The notes under the pieces: generated by a model
Told to the model about the DNA's origin: nothing
Database searches by the model: none
Seen by the model: only the letters and a program-made list of their open reading frames with translations
Program-made: the position numbers and the translations under genes
Assembly: GCA_030490835.1 (NCBI GenBank)
Contig: CM059971.1
Location: 121,304,564 to 121,368,563, forward strand
Reading direction: 5' to 3'
Length of the DNA: 64,000 bases
From: Annona cherimola
Taxonomy: Eukaryota; Streptophyta; Magnoliopsida; Magnoliales; Annonaceae
Part shown: positions 34,608-45,681 of the stretch, piece by piece
Position numbering within the stretch: position 1 is the first letter of the stretch
Layout of the letters: each line of letters begins with the position of its first letter

Positions 34608-34760
34608 ATTTGATATATCATTAATATAGAGTAATTTATATAATTAATAATATTATTTCTGTCTATGCTTGTGCTGTTTATTTTGCTAGTGGGATTGGGA
34701 ACAAAATTAATAGCCATCAAATTGATTATGTAAACCATGCACAAAATGACAATTTAAATG

Positions 34761-35950
34761 TGATCGTTTAAGCCAACCGGGCAGTATCTTGTTGATAACA
34801 CAACATGACTTTCATAAGTTAGCTAACATTCAAATGATATGACTGTGTGCAATTCTCATCGCTTTGGTGGGAGTTGCATCTCCATGAAGAGTTTTGTCTT
34901 CTGATTTGTTAGGTTGGAGTTTGTGTCTCTTGAGTTAAAATGGAGGAGCATGATGTTGTTTTATCTTTTAAAAAATTATAAGAATGTCTTAGGGTTGGAT
35001 TGTGATATAAATCAAGGGGTTTTGTTTCAATGCATCTAGCTAGTAATTTTATTTTTTTAATATTTTTATGATTTTTTTAAAAAATTCTTAATCTACGTGT
35101 ATTTGACTTTTATATCAAGTTTTATCATTTTTGAAAAAATATTTTTTTTTTATTTTTGAAAATAGTAATATTTTAGTCATTTAAAAGTATTAAACCCCTA
35201 TTTTTAAAAATAAATATATACATATTTTTAAAAATGATAAAGCTTAATTTATGAATTAAATACGTATGGATTAAGAGTTTTATAAAAAAAAATCAAAAAT
35301 ACTAAAAAATAGAATTTCCACCCATATGCATTGAAATTTCAATGCAGCTGATTGCATCGAAACATTTTCCTAAATTTATATGTATTTAATTTATAAACTA
35401 AATTTTATTATTTTTGAAAATGTGTATATACTTTTTTGATTTTTAAAAATAGGGGATTTTAGTACTTTTTAAATGACTAAAGTACTCCCATTTTCAAAAA
35501 TAAAAAAATATATTTTTTCAAAAATAATAAAACTCAATACAAAAGTTAAAAAAAAATAGACTAAGAGTTTTATAAAAAAATTTGAAAAAATATTAAAAAT
35601 AGAATTTTTAGCCGAATACATTGAATGTGATCATTTAAGCCAACCAGGCAGTGCTTTGTTTATAACACAGTATGACTGTCGTCAAGTCAACTAACATTCA
35701 AATGATATGGGGGTGTGCAATTCTCATTGCTTTGGTGGGAGTTCTATCTTCGCGAAGAGTTTTATCTCCCGATTTGTTAGGTTGAAGCTTATGTCTCTTA
35801 AGTCAAAGGTAGGAGCATGATGTTATTTCATCTTTAAAAAATTATAAGAATATTTTATGAATGAATTGTAATACAAATTAAGGGGTTTTATTTCAATACA
35901 TTCAACAACTAATTTTATTTTTTAATATTTTTATGAATTTTTTATAAAAC
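34761..35950. repeat. Tandem segmental duplication, period about 867 bp
   Basis: 34761-35075 (tgatcgtttaagccaacc..., then ctttggtgggagtt and gatttgttaggttg) is repeated at 35628-35945 at roughly 85 percent by eye. Each copy runs into a foldback element at its right end, so the unit includes that element. Non-coding. Confidence 0.75.
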
Positions 35951-36880
35951 TTTTATTCTGTGTGTATTTAACTTTTATATGAAGCTTTATTATTTTTAAA
36001 AAATATTTTTTATTTTTTAAAATAGAGATATTTTAGTCATTTAAAAGTATTAAAACCCCTTTTTAAAAAATTTAAAAATATATACACATGTTTTAAAATG
36101 ATAAAATTTAGTTTATATATTGAATACATATGGATTAAGAGTTTATAAAAAATGAAAATATTAAAAAATAGAATTTCTAGCCAGATATATTGAAATTTTA
36201 ATATAGTCGGTTGCATTGAAACTTTTTTCTAAATTAAGATATGTGTAAAATATATATAAGGAGAATGTTTCAATGTAACTTTATGCACTGAAATATTAAA
36301 TGCATTCGGCTAGAATTTTTATCTCTACAAAACTCTTAAGTTAGGTGTATTTAATCTATAAATTAAATTTTATCATTTTTTAAAAATATGTGTATATTTT
36401 TTTATTTTTTAAAAATAAGGAAATTTAGTATTTTTAAATGACTAAAGTACTCCTAATTTCAAAAATAAAAAATATATACAAAATTTTAAAAAAGATAAAA
36501 TTTAATAAATAAGTTAAATACACCTAGATTAAGAGTTTTATAAAAAAAAAAATTTCTAGCTAGATGCATTGAAATTTAAATTATAAAACTGTTAATCTAG
36601 GTGTATTTAATCTATAACTAAAATTTACCATTTTTGAAAATGTATACATATATTTTTTATTTTTAAAAATATGAGGATTTTAGTACTTTTTAGATGATTA
36701 TAATACCCTCATTTTCAAGAATAAAAAAATATATAAATACGAATTTTCAAAATTGATAAAACTTAATACATAAGTTGAATATACAGATTAAGAGTTTTAT
36801 AAAAAAATAAAAATTATTAAAAATAGAATTTTTAGGCGATGTCGGTTGCATTGAAGCAAAACCCTTTACAACAATGAAAA
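35030..36880. repeat. Cluster of five foldback elements
   Basis: Successive palindromic units lie at about 35030-35350, 35340-35625, 35900-36220, 36255-36580 and 36585-36860. Each has arms with gtgtattta/taaatac and a centre of ttagtnntttnaaatgact type. They share text such as tgcattgaaatttcaatg at junctions. Part of the cluster arose through the 867-bp tandem duplication. Confidence 0.55.
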
Positions 36881-37469
36881 AAATATGATCGTTTCATTAA
36901 AATTTTATAATATTGATTGAGATTTGACAGAAGGCTGGTTATACCAGTTTATGTAGTTAATTATAACTTCCACGCATATTTTACTTGAGATTTAATTTCC
37001 TTCTATGTTATACAGCTTACACTCAAGATTTATAAACATGGGATCACTTCCATAGAAAATGGACCGTTACAGTAAAATTTGAGTTGTGATGGTTGTTCTT
37101 AATCTCTCAATTGAAATTTGCTTCTAAACAACAGTTTAAGTTTAATTTACCTTTCTAAAAAAAAACTAACATAATAATGTCGAGAATAAGATGAAGTTCC
37201 AGTATTTTAACATGATTTTGAGGAGAACTCAAATCAAAAGCTAACTATTTTGAAGGAGGAAATTGAGGGCTATATAAATTGACTTGTCACTACCACACAC
37301 GAGTGTAGTGTTTGGAAATGAATCCTAAGAAATATGGCTAATATATTTTTTTTTTCTCTCGGAAACTGTTTTTCCTATTACTTTTAAACTGCAAGAACTT
37401 TACGTCATCCATTATGTGGTGTATTTTACCCTATAAAGGCTTTTGATGATCGCGAGTCGACACTGAACA

Positions 37470-37760
37470 TATATTTAGGATGTGTCTTGTTGGGCTAAAA
37501 AAATAGAAAAAAAAATTAATTAAAAACTTTTCACTCTGCATAAGTATTTTATTTTTTATATTTTTCTCTATAAACTACTATTTGTTAAATAATTTTTACA
37601 CAACTACCCACGAAATTAACATATCTATTTTAACTTTATTCTCTTTTACATCTTATCATTGTTTTCATCATATCACATTATTTTATATCAATTTGACAAT
37701 TTTTACCTCAACTTTTCGTAAAAATAATTTTAACCCAACCAAATTCACCCCGTTGCGAAT
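37470..37760 (-). mobile_element. Tourist-like MITE copy
   Basis: The core (actacccacgaaattaacatatctattttaactttattctctttta, in pieces) is the complement of the family core at 51066-51357. The termini are diverged. Confidence 0.5.
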
Positions 37761-38324
37761 TGCCATAGAGTTGACACGTGAGACTAATTTAGATGGCCAT
37801 TTTTTTAGAAAAGAGAAAAATGGTAAACTCACGCAAGAGGTGGGATAATTCCCACTTCCAGTCACTAACGCCATTAATGAATCTCTTTAAGGGTGACGCG
37901 GACCTAAGACCGCTAATCGCGTGAAGTTAAAGCGCAGGTGGGGGTATTGTTTTTTTCTTTTTCTTTTCGCCTTTTTCAAGCAGTTTTTGACTATTTGGCG
38001 ACCTTTACTTTCCACCCTCAAAATATCATTATTTTAATATCATGGATCGAATTTGGCCGATTGTTCATAAAGATATCTGCTTATCCGTTTGGCATCGACT
38101 AGGAAATGGTAAAATCTCTTTGGGATTATCCCATTCAAATAAGGACAATGATTCATTACGTCTGCGTCAATGGAGATATTAAGCAGCATTTTGCTTTTTA
38201 TTTTAAACTGTTTATTTTATTTTGACATTATTTGCTTTACTGTATTAACAAAATTTAATATCATTAAAATTTACTTTGATTGGAAACTTATATTATGAGA
38301 AATAATTGCAAGTGTTAACTTCTT

Positions 38325-38630
38325 AAGGGCATGTTTGTTTCATAATAAATTTTTTTAAACTAAAACATTTTAATTTAAAATTTTCACTATTCATAACTAT
38401 ATTATTTTTAATTATTTTTTCATGTCTTTCTATACAACTACCTTATATTTCAATTATTTATATATAACTACTTATATAACTAATCTATTTATTTTAATTT
38501 TATTTTTTATTTCTCATCATTATCCATAACGCATCACATCACATCATTTTTTTTTTCAATTCAAAAATTTTTATATCAACAATTATTTATTTAAAAATTT
38601 TATCGTTTCCCAAATGCATCCTAAATGTAC
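38325..38630 (-). mobile_element. Tourist-like MITE copy
   Basis: Ends gggcatgtttgtttcat and caaatgcatcctaa resemble the family terminal repeats. The interior matches the complement of the family core (ctatttattttaattttattttttattt). Confidence 0.55.
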
Positions 38631-38679
38631 AATATATAGTACATAAAAGTTTTTAATATATATAAATTTTAAAAGTATA

Positions 38680-39140
38680 AATTCTTTTTATACTCATAAA
38701 AAATTTTCCTTAAATTCTTATCATATAAGTGCAGTCAAAATAACCGCTAGCTACTATATTGAAAAGATGATTTTATCTATTTACATTTTTTAATTGAAAT
38801 AATTTAACCTAAATATAATATTTGAACTATTTAATATTACAAATTAAAAGTTTACCAACATTAATTGAGTCATATTAAAGATGAATTGTTTAAATAAGAA
38901 ATTATGAAAGAGTAAAATTTTCTTTTTAATGAAATAATTTTTTAATTAAAATGATTTAACCTAAATATGATATCTGATCAATTTGATATAACAAATTAAT
39001 AGTTTAATAGCATTAATTGAGTCATATTAAAGCTGAGTTGTTTAAATCAATAAATTATGAAAAAGTCAAATGATCTTTTTAACGAAATAGTTTATGATTG
39101 TTTTGACCGGATGAATATGATAAAAATTTAGAATGAAATG
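38680..39140. mobile_element. AT-rich MITE with internal tandem duplication
   Basis: Related to 12690-13161. It contains a diverged tandem pair, about 38785-38935 and 38936-39090, each with atttaacctaaatatnatat, cattaattgagtcatattaaag and a run ending cgaaatag or tgaaataa. Non-coding. Confidence 0.5.
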
Positions 39141-39299
39141 TTGTAGGTACACACGAATTTTTTGAAATGTTGTGAACGTAATGTAAATTATTGGCAAACA
39201 TTGGAGGTGCAGGAGTGATTATCTCATTTTAAAATGAAAAATAAGTGGACATGGATAGACAAGACAAATTATTTAGTTCCGAAAAAAAATTAAATAAAA

Positions 39300-39640
39300 A
39301 ATTGATGGTTACATGGACATCTACCTACCCCCGACCTGGTGAAACAATTTCAAAACGAGCAGCCAATCGCATGTTACTGTTGCGTTTTGTTGCACCTACA
39401 ACTAAAAAGTAATGAGTCTGGCTGTGACAAGGTTGGTTTCGTTGAGGGCATGTGAAGATGACCTGACCGACAGAGAAACCGGTACTCTCTGGATCGCAGG
39501 TTGCCGCGTGGAATTAGAGATCGGCCTCTTGTTTAAATGAGGACCACAAAAATAAAGTAGGCACCATCCATCCTTTTCCCTAACAGTCAAACTTCTACAC
39601 CTGGATTTTGAATGGTAGCCGCTGATTAATACACGGTGTG
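39300..39640. other. Unassigned moderate-GC segment
   Basis: An island between MITEs, with a minus ORF of 111 codons (39402-39737) that has no motif. Nothing supportable. Confidence 0.35.
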
Positions 39641-39905
39641 CTTGAAAAGCAATAAAAATTTTAGATGACAAATATTTAATGTAATGATTTTGCAATTGAA
39701 AGTAAATAATGTGATATAATAAAAGTAACGACGACAAAAAAATTAAGTTAAAATAAATAGGTTAGTTGTATATATAATTATGTATAAATAATTAAAAATA
39801 TGGTAATTGTGTATGAAAAATATGAAAAAAAAATTAAAAATTAAACTAATTGGGGAAAGTGAACATTGACAATTTTTTATAGCATCAAAACATGCCTCCA
39901 TTTAA
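39641..39905 (+). mobile_element. Tourist-like MITE copy
   Basis: The core aaataatgtgatataataaaagtaacgacg followed by ttaaaataaataggttagttgta matches the family core of 51066-51357, same orientation. Confidence 0.55.
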
Positions 39906-41070
39906 TATTTGGGCAACAACTTACACAAAAGTAGAAATGTACATCAATTTGTACTTATAATTTACCCAATTGGACCACAATATTTATCTCATTTGTGGAT
40001 AATTATGAACATGCTAAACATATTGATGTGTTCATTACATGAAAACTTCCTGGAACTCTATTTATTTTGTGTATCCTTTATATAACTCTATTTTTTTGTC
40101 ACTTTGATGATTCACCTGAAAAATACCACATACTTTGCATTGTTATAGGAAACCAAGGGTGTGTTTTATTTAGTGGAAAGTGAAAATTGAAAAATAAAAG
40201 TACAATGTACTAGGGTAAAGTATTAAATAAAGGAAAAATAGATAAAGGTAGTCAGAGGTTGATGGACCCTAACTATTTTAATTTTTTAAGTGCTGATAAT
40301 TGATGCAAAATTTAATTCATTCATTATATTTAACGTTGTTTGTTTAATCAATAAATCCGGTTTTATCCAAATTAAATATACACATGAGCAATATTTGTTG
40401 ACAAATAGGTGTATTCAAATGTAAATTAGAAAAAATATTTAGATCTATTGTCATATTATTATAATATAATAATATTTTAAAAAATTATTTATACACAATA
40501 GTGATATTTTTATATCGTTTAGATGTCTAAATTACCATTTAAAATTGATATTTATCATTAAACCAATTCATTACGTTGATTTTATATATCTATACATGAA
40601 GGCCATGAATGAACTATAAAAATAAAATATTTTCTATGACAATACAAGCTATGTTAAATTTAATAGATGAAGTAAATTTTCATAGTTTAACAGTATATCG
40701 AAAACAATGTAATTACATACAAGAGGTTTCATAAATTTATTGCTATAGGTTGATTAGAAAAATATATAAGAAAATGATTGAAAATGTATAAGAAATTATT
40801 TAAATATTTAGATAAATATGAAAAAAGTGGGCTAGTTAAAGGATGAATTTTGACTTCTCATATCTCTTTCTCATTCTCCTCCAGTATCATTGTATGAGAC
40901 TCTATTAGAAAAATATGTAAAATTAATATAATAAAATTATTTGATGATAAATATTATTTTAAAATTGTATTTCAAACATTAAAATTATTAAAATATAATT
41001 AATATGTGGATAAATATTCATATAAAATATTTTATATTCTAATGTACATGTAAATGAAAAATATTCAAGT
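39906..41070. other. AT-rich gene-free stretch
   Basis: Only decayed AT-rich repeats (40400-40600 pairs with 22690-22920). No gene or RNA is visible. Confidence 0.4.
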
Positions 41071-41075
41071 ACAGA

Positions 41076-41413
41076 CATATTGTACCGCAATTACGGTATA
41101 GACCACCTAAAATGAGCCTCACATGTATTAAAATTAACATCTACCCCACTCATTATATTTAAAATTATTTATTTTGATAGCACACCAATTTCCATCTAAT
41201 TCTATCATGTGTATGTGCTCCGTCTTAAAATTGTACAAAATCGACGTAACAAAATAGTTTAACTTAAATTAATTTTAAATCAGCATTTTCAAAATCTAAA
41301 TTGTCTAAAGTATGTTATTTATAAGAAAAAATGACTGTATAAAAAGTTATTACATTTTAACATGTGTGAGGCCCATTTGTAGTAGAGTGCACCATAATTA
41401 CGGTGCAATCTGT
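41076..41413. mobile_element. MITE with long inverted ends
   Basis: The left 60 bp (attgtaccgcaattacggt, then atgagcctcacatgtatta) is inverted in the right 60 bp (taacatgtgtgaggcccat, then ataattacggtgcaat). About 338 bp, non-coding, no clear target duplication. Confidence 0.6.
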
Positions 41414-41718
41414 TTATACAATATTAGTTCTTTATGTAAATATGTAAATATTTTTTTTATAATTTGCATATGAATATACTTTTCGACGTTGATTTAGATG
41501 AAACTTGTTATTATAACTAAATATATGTTGTTAAATATAATAAATGAATTGAATTTCTCATTAATTATCAATATATAAAAATGGATGAAGTTATGTGAAT
41601 TTTATTGTTGATATGAATGGAGACCATCCATACTCAAAACTCATTCATCATTTACACACACACAAATACTAAATTATTTGGCCATTGACTTTTTTTATTA
41701 CTATATATTTTACTTCAC

Positions 41719-41726
41719 ATCTTAAC
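41719..41726. repeat. hAT target duplication ATCTTAAC, left
   Basis: 8-bp direct repeat, exact match at 43029-43036. Confidence 0.85.
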
Positions 41727-43028
41727 CAGTGTTGTCAGAACCGGACCGGTCCAGGTTCCGGTTTGGTTCGGTGCGGTTTGGTTTGAATGTGAAAAATCGT
41801 TCGAACCGGCGAATCGGCGGTCGAACTGGAATATCCGGTCCAACCTGGTTCGACCGGTCGGACGGGTTGGCCCTCTAATAATATATATTGAAAAAACGAA
41901 TGAAAAAAAAAACCGTCGAATGCTCGAAATCGAATCGCCCCCGCTCGCCTTCCTCACCTCACTGCTCAAATCCTAAGTCCCTAATCCGCCGCCCGCTCCC
42001 GATTCCGCCTCGCCGTCCGCCCAGGCTTCGTCCTCGGCATCAGCACGTGCCGCCGTAGCACGCCCCCGCGCCCTTCGCCGCACCGGCCTTCACGCGCCTG
42101 CTTCGTCTTCAGCACCAGCACAGGCCGTTGCTGCACTGTCCGCCTCTGCACCGTCAACCGCGTAATCCTCCGGCACTGCCTGCCGCCCAACACGCGCCCA
42201 CGCAGTCCGCCCTCATTTCTTCCTTAGCGTCGACACGCGCCGCCACTGCCCGCCCAGCACACCCCTGCGCCGTCCGCTGCACTGTGCGGCGTGCCGTCCA
42301 CCGAGCTCGCCTCGAGCTGCCGTTCGCCGTCTCACCGGTCGTCGGCAAGCTGGTCGCCGTCAAGCTGTCCGCTCACTGCTTGCTGTCTCTGGTAGCGCCC
42401 ACCGCCGCCTCGCGGTGGCCGTCTCTCCGATCAGCAGCAAACAGGGTACTCAATACTCTCATACCATTTATTTATTTAGCAATTTTTATTTAGGTATACA
42501 TTAAATCATTAATACATAATTTTTTTGCCTAATTTTGTGCGTATTTAATTTTGTGAGTGCAACTCATGTAATTAATACATAATTTTTTTGCCTAATTTTG
42601 TGCTTGCAACTCACGTAATTAATATTACTCTCATAATTAATTGCATAGCAAAAAAATTATAATATAGCTAATAAAATATTATACTTAATTAAATGATACC
42701 ACATCTTAAGTAAATAATTAAATATGCAGCCACTATTTCAATTAACTAAATGGTTTATGCACTCTCAATTAATGTAGTTAATTTTTTTAAAATTCATACT
42801 TAAAGATTTTTTTAAAACTTGCTATTAATTTTTTTCTGCATATTTTGTACTTATATTGTAGTCCTTAAAATCTAACATATATATTTAAGATTTATAAAAA
42901 TATAATTTTTTCAATATATTTATTTAAAATTTAAAAAATTTAATAATTATGATATCATAAATATGTCATGCTGACGTCGCCGGTTCGAATAAGATCAGTA
43001 CCTCTATCGGTTCGTTTTGACAACATTA
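41727..43028. mobile_element. Non-autonomous hAT transposon with GC-rich core
   Basis: The left terminus CAGTGTTGTCAGAACCG and the right terminus (reverse strand TAATGTTGTCAAAACGAACCG) are inverted repeats of hAT type. The flanks carry a perfect 8-bp duplication ATCTTAAC (41719-41726 and 43029-43036), the hAT signature. Subterminal arrays of CCGG/GGTTCG motifs, typical transposase binding regions, follow the left end. There is no transposase. Instead 41940-42440 is very GC-rich, with overlapping low-complexity ORFs on both strands, and 42450-42960 is AT-rich with a repeated block (taatacataatttttttgcc, two copies). The GC core may be the 5' exon of the autonomous parent or a captured host segment. 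Confidence 0.88.
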
Positions 43029-43059
43029 ATCTTAACTCATACAATCAAACACTTAGACA

Positions 43060-43190
43060 ATTTTTATAAAAAGAGACAACTACAAACTCCCAAATACAAT
43101 AAGAGTGGCAAAACAACCCTTGTTGGGTTTCGAATCTAAGAACACGCCTAAGGAAACAATATTCTCGGCCACCCGAGCTAGTTGCCATGG
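43060..43190 (-). repeat. SINE-like tRNA-related segment
   Basis: The minus strand has an A-box-like TAGCTCGGGTGG (near 43170-43181) and a B-box-like AGATTCGAAACCC about 40 bases on. The left edge is T-rich (43060-43066). No target duplication was found, so this is tentative. Confidence 0.4.
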
Positions 43191-43917
43191 CTTGGGTTAC
43201 AAGACCATACGAAATTACTCTTCCTAAAATGAGTAAAATTCACGGAGAGAACGTAACAATAATGTAAAAAATTATGGAGAAAAATAAATAATCTCCATGG
43301 GTGAAAGGATAGAATACCATGATTATAAATGCGATCAATAATAGAAAATAGAATCATTAATCGATTAATAAACGTGGGACAAGGGAAAGCTTTCACGCCC
43401 TTTAAACTTCTACAGATGATTCGCGAGGCTGTTCTGATGGTTATAGCCTTATTGGTAAACAAATAAACAGAAACCTATCAGCATCTGGGAAGCGACTAAT
43501 CACACAGTCACAGAGACTTAAAGACATAAAATACGGGCCTCGCGGGCCTCAAGTGTGCATGCGCATGGGCAGCCCAAAAATCCGAAATCCAAAACCCGTC
43601 CACTCATCAAGAAATCGACACGCCACGGAAGACGAACGGACGGCTAAAAATAAGATGGAGCAGGCGAATGGTGGGCCGCCGGATTGTATGCCGCTGAAGC
43701 TCGATGCATCGAGAAACCAGGATCTCCCCGGCCTCGTCGCTGCGGTACCGTAAGAGAGAAACGAGCAGTCGCCAAGGAAAACGAAAAGGCAGCAGGCCAG
43801 AGACCTTCCTCATCTCATGATCTCATCCCTCCCTCCTTCCCACCCTCCTTTTCGGATTACTTGCTCGTTTTGCAATCTCCCGCCTTCCCACCTCCCCGTA
43901 CGATAGAAAAAATATTC

Positions 43918-43924
43918 TATAAAA
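43918..43924 (+). promoter_or_regulatory. TATA box of the three-exon gene
   Basis: TATAAAA about 236 bp before the ATG, followed by a pyrimidine-rich leader (ccctccctcttcccttc at about 43998-44014) of the type common in plant 5' UTRs. Upstream, 43700-43713 is a perfect 14-bp palindrome, CTCGATGCATCGAG. Confidence 0.55.
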
Positions 43925-44159
43925 TTCACATCCATTGACTCCTCTGCATTAAATCCCCACCGTCCGTGACTTAAAAAAAAATCCCCGCCTGTCTCCCTCC
44001 CTCTTCCCTTCAACATCTGCAAATCAAATCCAAACAAGCTGCCTGCCTCTTCCCTCACCCACTCTTCCTCCTCCCATCTACCAGACCACCACCAGTTTCT
44101 GATTCGTCCAGAGCTACTTTTTCCAAAGGGAAATACAAAAGGAGGAAGGCCCACACATC

Positions 44160-45412
44160 ATGCCGCCAGGATCAAAGAAGAAAAAGCTCTCCAAGAAGAA
44201 AAGGCATCCCAACAACAAGCGTATCAATCATAATTCACAAGGTGACTGTTTCCTCCTTTTTCTTTTCAATTTTTCGCATCTGTTTTCTTTCTTGCCCGGA
44301 TTTTTTTCCTTTCGAGGGTTTTTATTCAAACAATTGATGCGCATATGAAGAAGGAAACGTTGGGAAGGATGACGATGTGATCAGCCAAGACGAGAAGGAG
44401 GCCACGACTTCCACGACTTCTGGGGGGAACTTGAGCGACTCTCCCGAGAAACAGATGGAGGGGGCGTCGGAAAATGGGAAGAGGGAGGGGGGAAGTGTGG
44501 GAGATGCGGCTTCCGCTCGCGAGAGCAGAGAGGTTAGTATCGAGCATCTGAAGGCCGTGAAGGAATCAGACGGGGGAGAATCGTATGGTGATGATGCTAG
44601 CTCTGGCTCCGGCTCGGATGATGAGCGAAGGAATGTGGATTTTACTTCTAGCGTGTCTGGTCCTTCTATGGATGCGGGTGTGGTCGAGAAGGATGCGCCG
44701 CAAACTGAGGCTGCAGGAGTTTCAGCAGTTGAGCGGGTTGTTCCGTTGTCAGTGGTGGCATCGGAGTCTGTGCAAGTTCAATCGGTTGAGCGGGTTGTTC
44801 CTTTGTCAGAGGCGGCACCGAAGCCAGAGCAAGCTACATCGGTTGCGAGCGTTGTGCCGGTGTCTGTGGAGGTGGTGGAGGTCGCAGAAGCTGCCGCAGC
44901 TGAAAAGCCTGAAGCAGTTGAAGTTAAAGGAGCGGAGACCGTGGAGAATCTTCCAGCTTCAGAAGCCCCTGAATCTGTATCTGTTGATAAACCTGAGGCT
45001 GTCCATGTTAAAGAATCCACCTCGATGGAGAGTTATGAGGTCATTCCATCTCCAGCAATCGAACCCACAACTACTGAGAATTCTGGGAGTTCTGTCGGTT
45101 TTGTTTCTCCACGGACAGAAGGCCATGATGAAATGCCACTGCCACCATCAGATGTTAATCCAAGTCAGAAGGCTAGAGATGATAGCGAGTTACTCAAGGA
45201 GACTGAGAGGAAGGTATGTGGTTGTGCAATTTATTAACTATTCTGGGTTTCTATCATTTTCTGTTGTCAAATCTGCACTTGATGTTTTCGCGCATAAATC
45301 TTCTCTTTAACTTGACCAGGAACAGCGCGCATTGCCAGTCGTGCCGCCAGTCCACCGGACATCTTGGTTGAGTTGCTGTGGATTGTTAGATGTCTTCAGG
45401 CGCTCTGATTGA
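44160..45412 (+). CDS. Low-complexity plant protein with Cys-Cys C-terminal motif (three exons)
   Basis: Exons 44160-44241, 44351-45213 and 45320-45412 join in frame (phase 1 then phase 0; donors GTGACT and GTATGT, acceptors AG) to give 345 residues. The N-terminus is very basic (KKKKLSKKKRHPNNKR), a plausible nuclear localisation signal. The middle is disordered: acidic/Ser-rich (GDDASSGSGSDDE), then Val/Glu/Pro/Ala-rich with repeats of VERVVPLS. The short last exon encodes RTSWLSCCGLLDVFRRSD and stops. That C-terminal TSW-SCCGL signature recurs, to my memory, in uncharacterised plant proteins and is the best evidence that this is a real gene. Intron 1 ends in a tandem acceptor (GAAG-AAG-G), so forms differing by one Glu are possible. 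The function is unknown. A SINE lies about 100 bp downstream. Confidence 0.8.
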
Positions 45413-45513
45413 TGATTTTAGGTGATCTTTCTTTTTAATGCATCTATTGTTCTTATTTCAGATGGATCTATAAGACTGACTACCAAAGAACGTGCATTAT
45501 ATGTTGATTTCTT

Positions 45514-45541
45514 TTTTTGATTTACAAGCGAGGGAGGGAGG

Positions 45542-45601
<60 letters not shown>

Positions 45602-45666
45602 GATCCCTCGACCTCGGGTACATATGCCTGGGATGCTCACCATTGCGCCACAGCGCCGGTAGCATC
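45514..45666 (-). mobile_element. tRNA-derived SINE with (GA)n, 15-bp target duplication
   Basis: The minus strand has A box TGGCGCAATGG (45640-45650) and a B-box-like region around GGTCGAGGGATCA (45600-45612), then a (CT)n tract of about 55 bp (45545-45599 as GA on plus) and an A-rich end. ATATGTTGATTTCTT flanks it exactly at 45499-45513 and 45667-45681, a LINE-type duplication. It sits in the 3' flank, probably the 3' UTR or terminator region, of the gene ending at 45412. Confidence 0.85.
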
Positions 45667-45681
45667 ATATGTTGATTTCTT

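Noticed and set aside
35030..36880. CRISPR-like spaced repeats
   Set aside because: The units are long palindromes in plant DNA without uniform repeat and spacer lengths; they are MITE relatives.
42128..42493. 121-codon ORF in the hAT core
   Set aside because: Ala/Arg/Pro-rich low complexity open on both strands because of high GC; no domain.
44585..45310. 241-codon ORF in another frame over exon 2 of the three-exon gene
   Set aside because: It runs through the second intron and the splice sites support the other frame; its composition is an echo of the repeats.
45600..45650. tRNA gene
   Set aside because: A and B boxes are present, but no cloverleaf can be drawn, and a (GA)n tract and target duplication mark it as a SINE.
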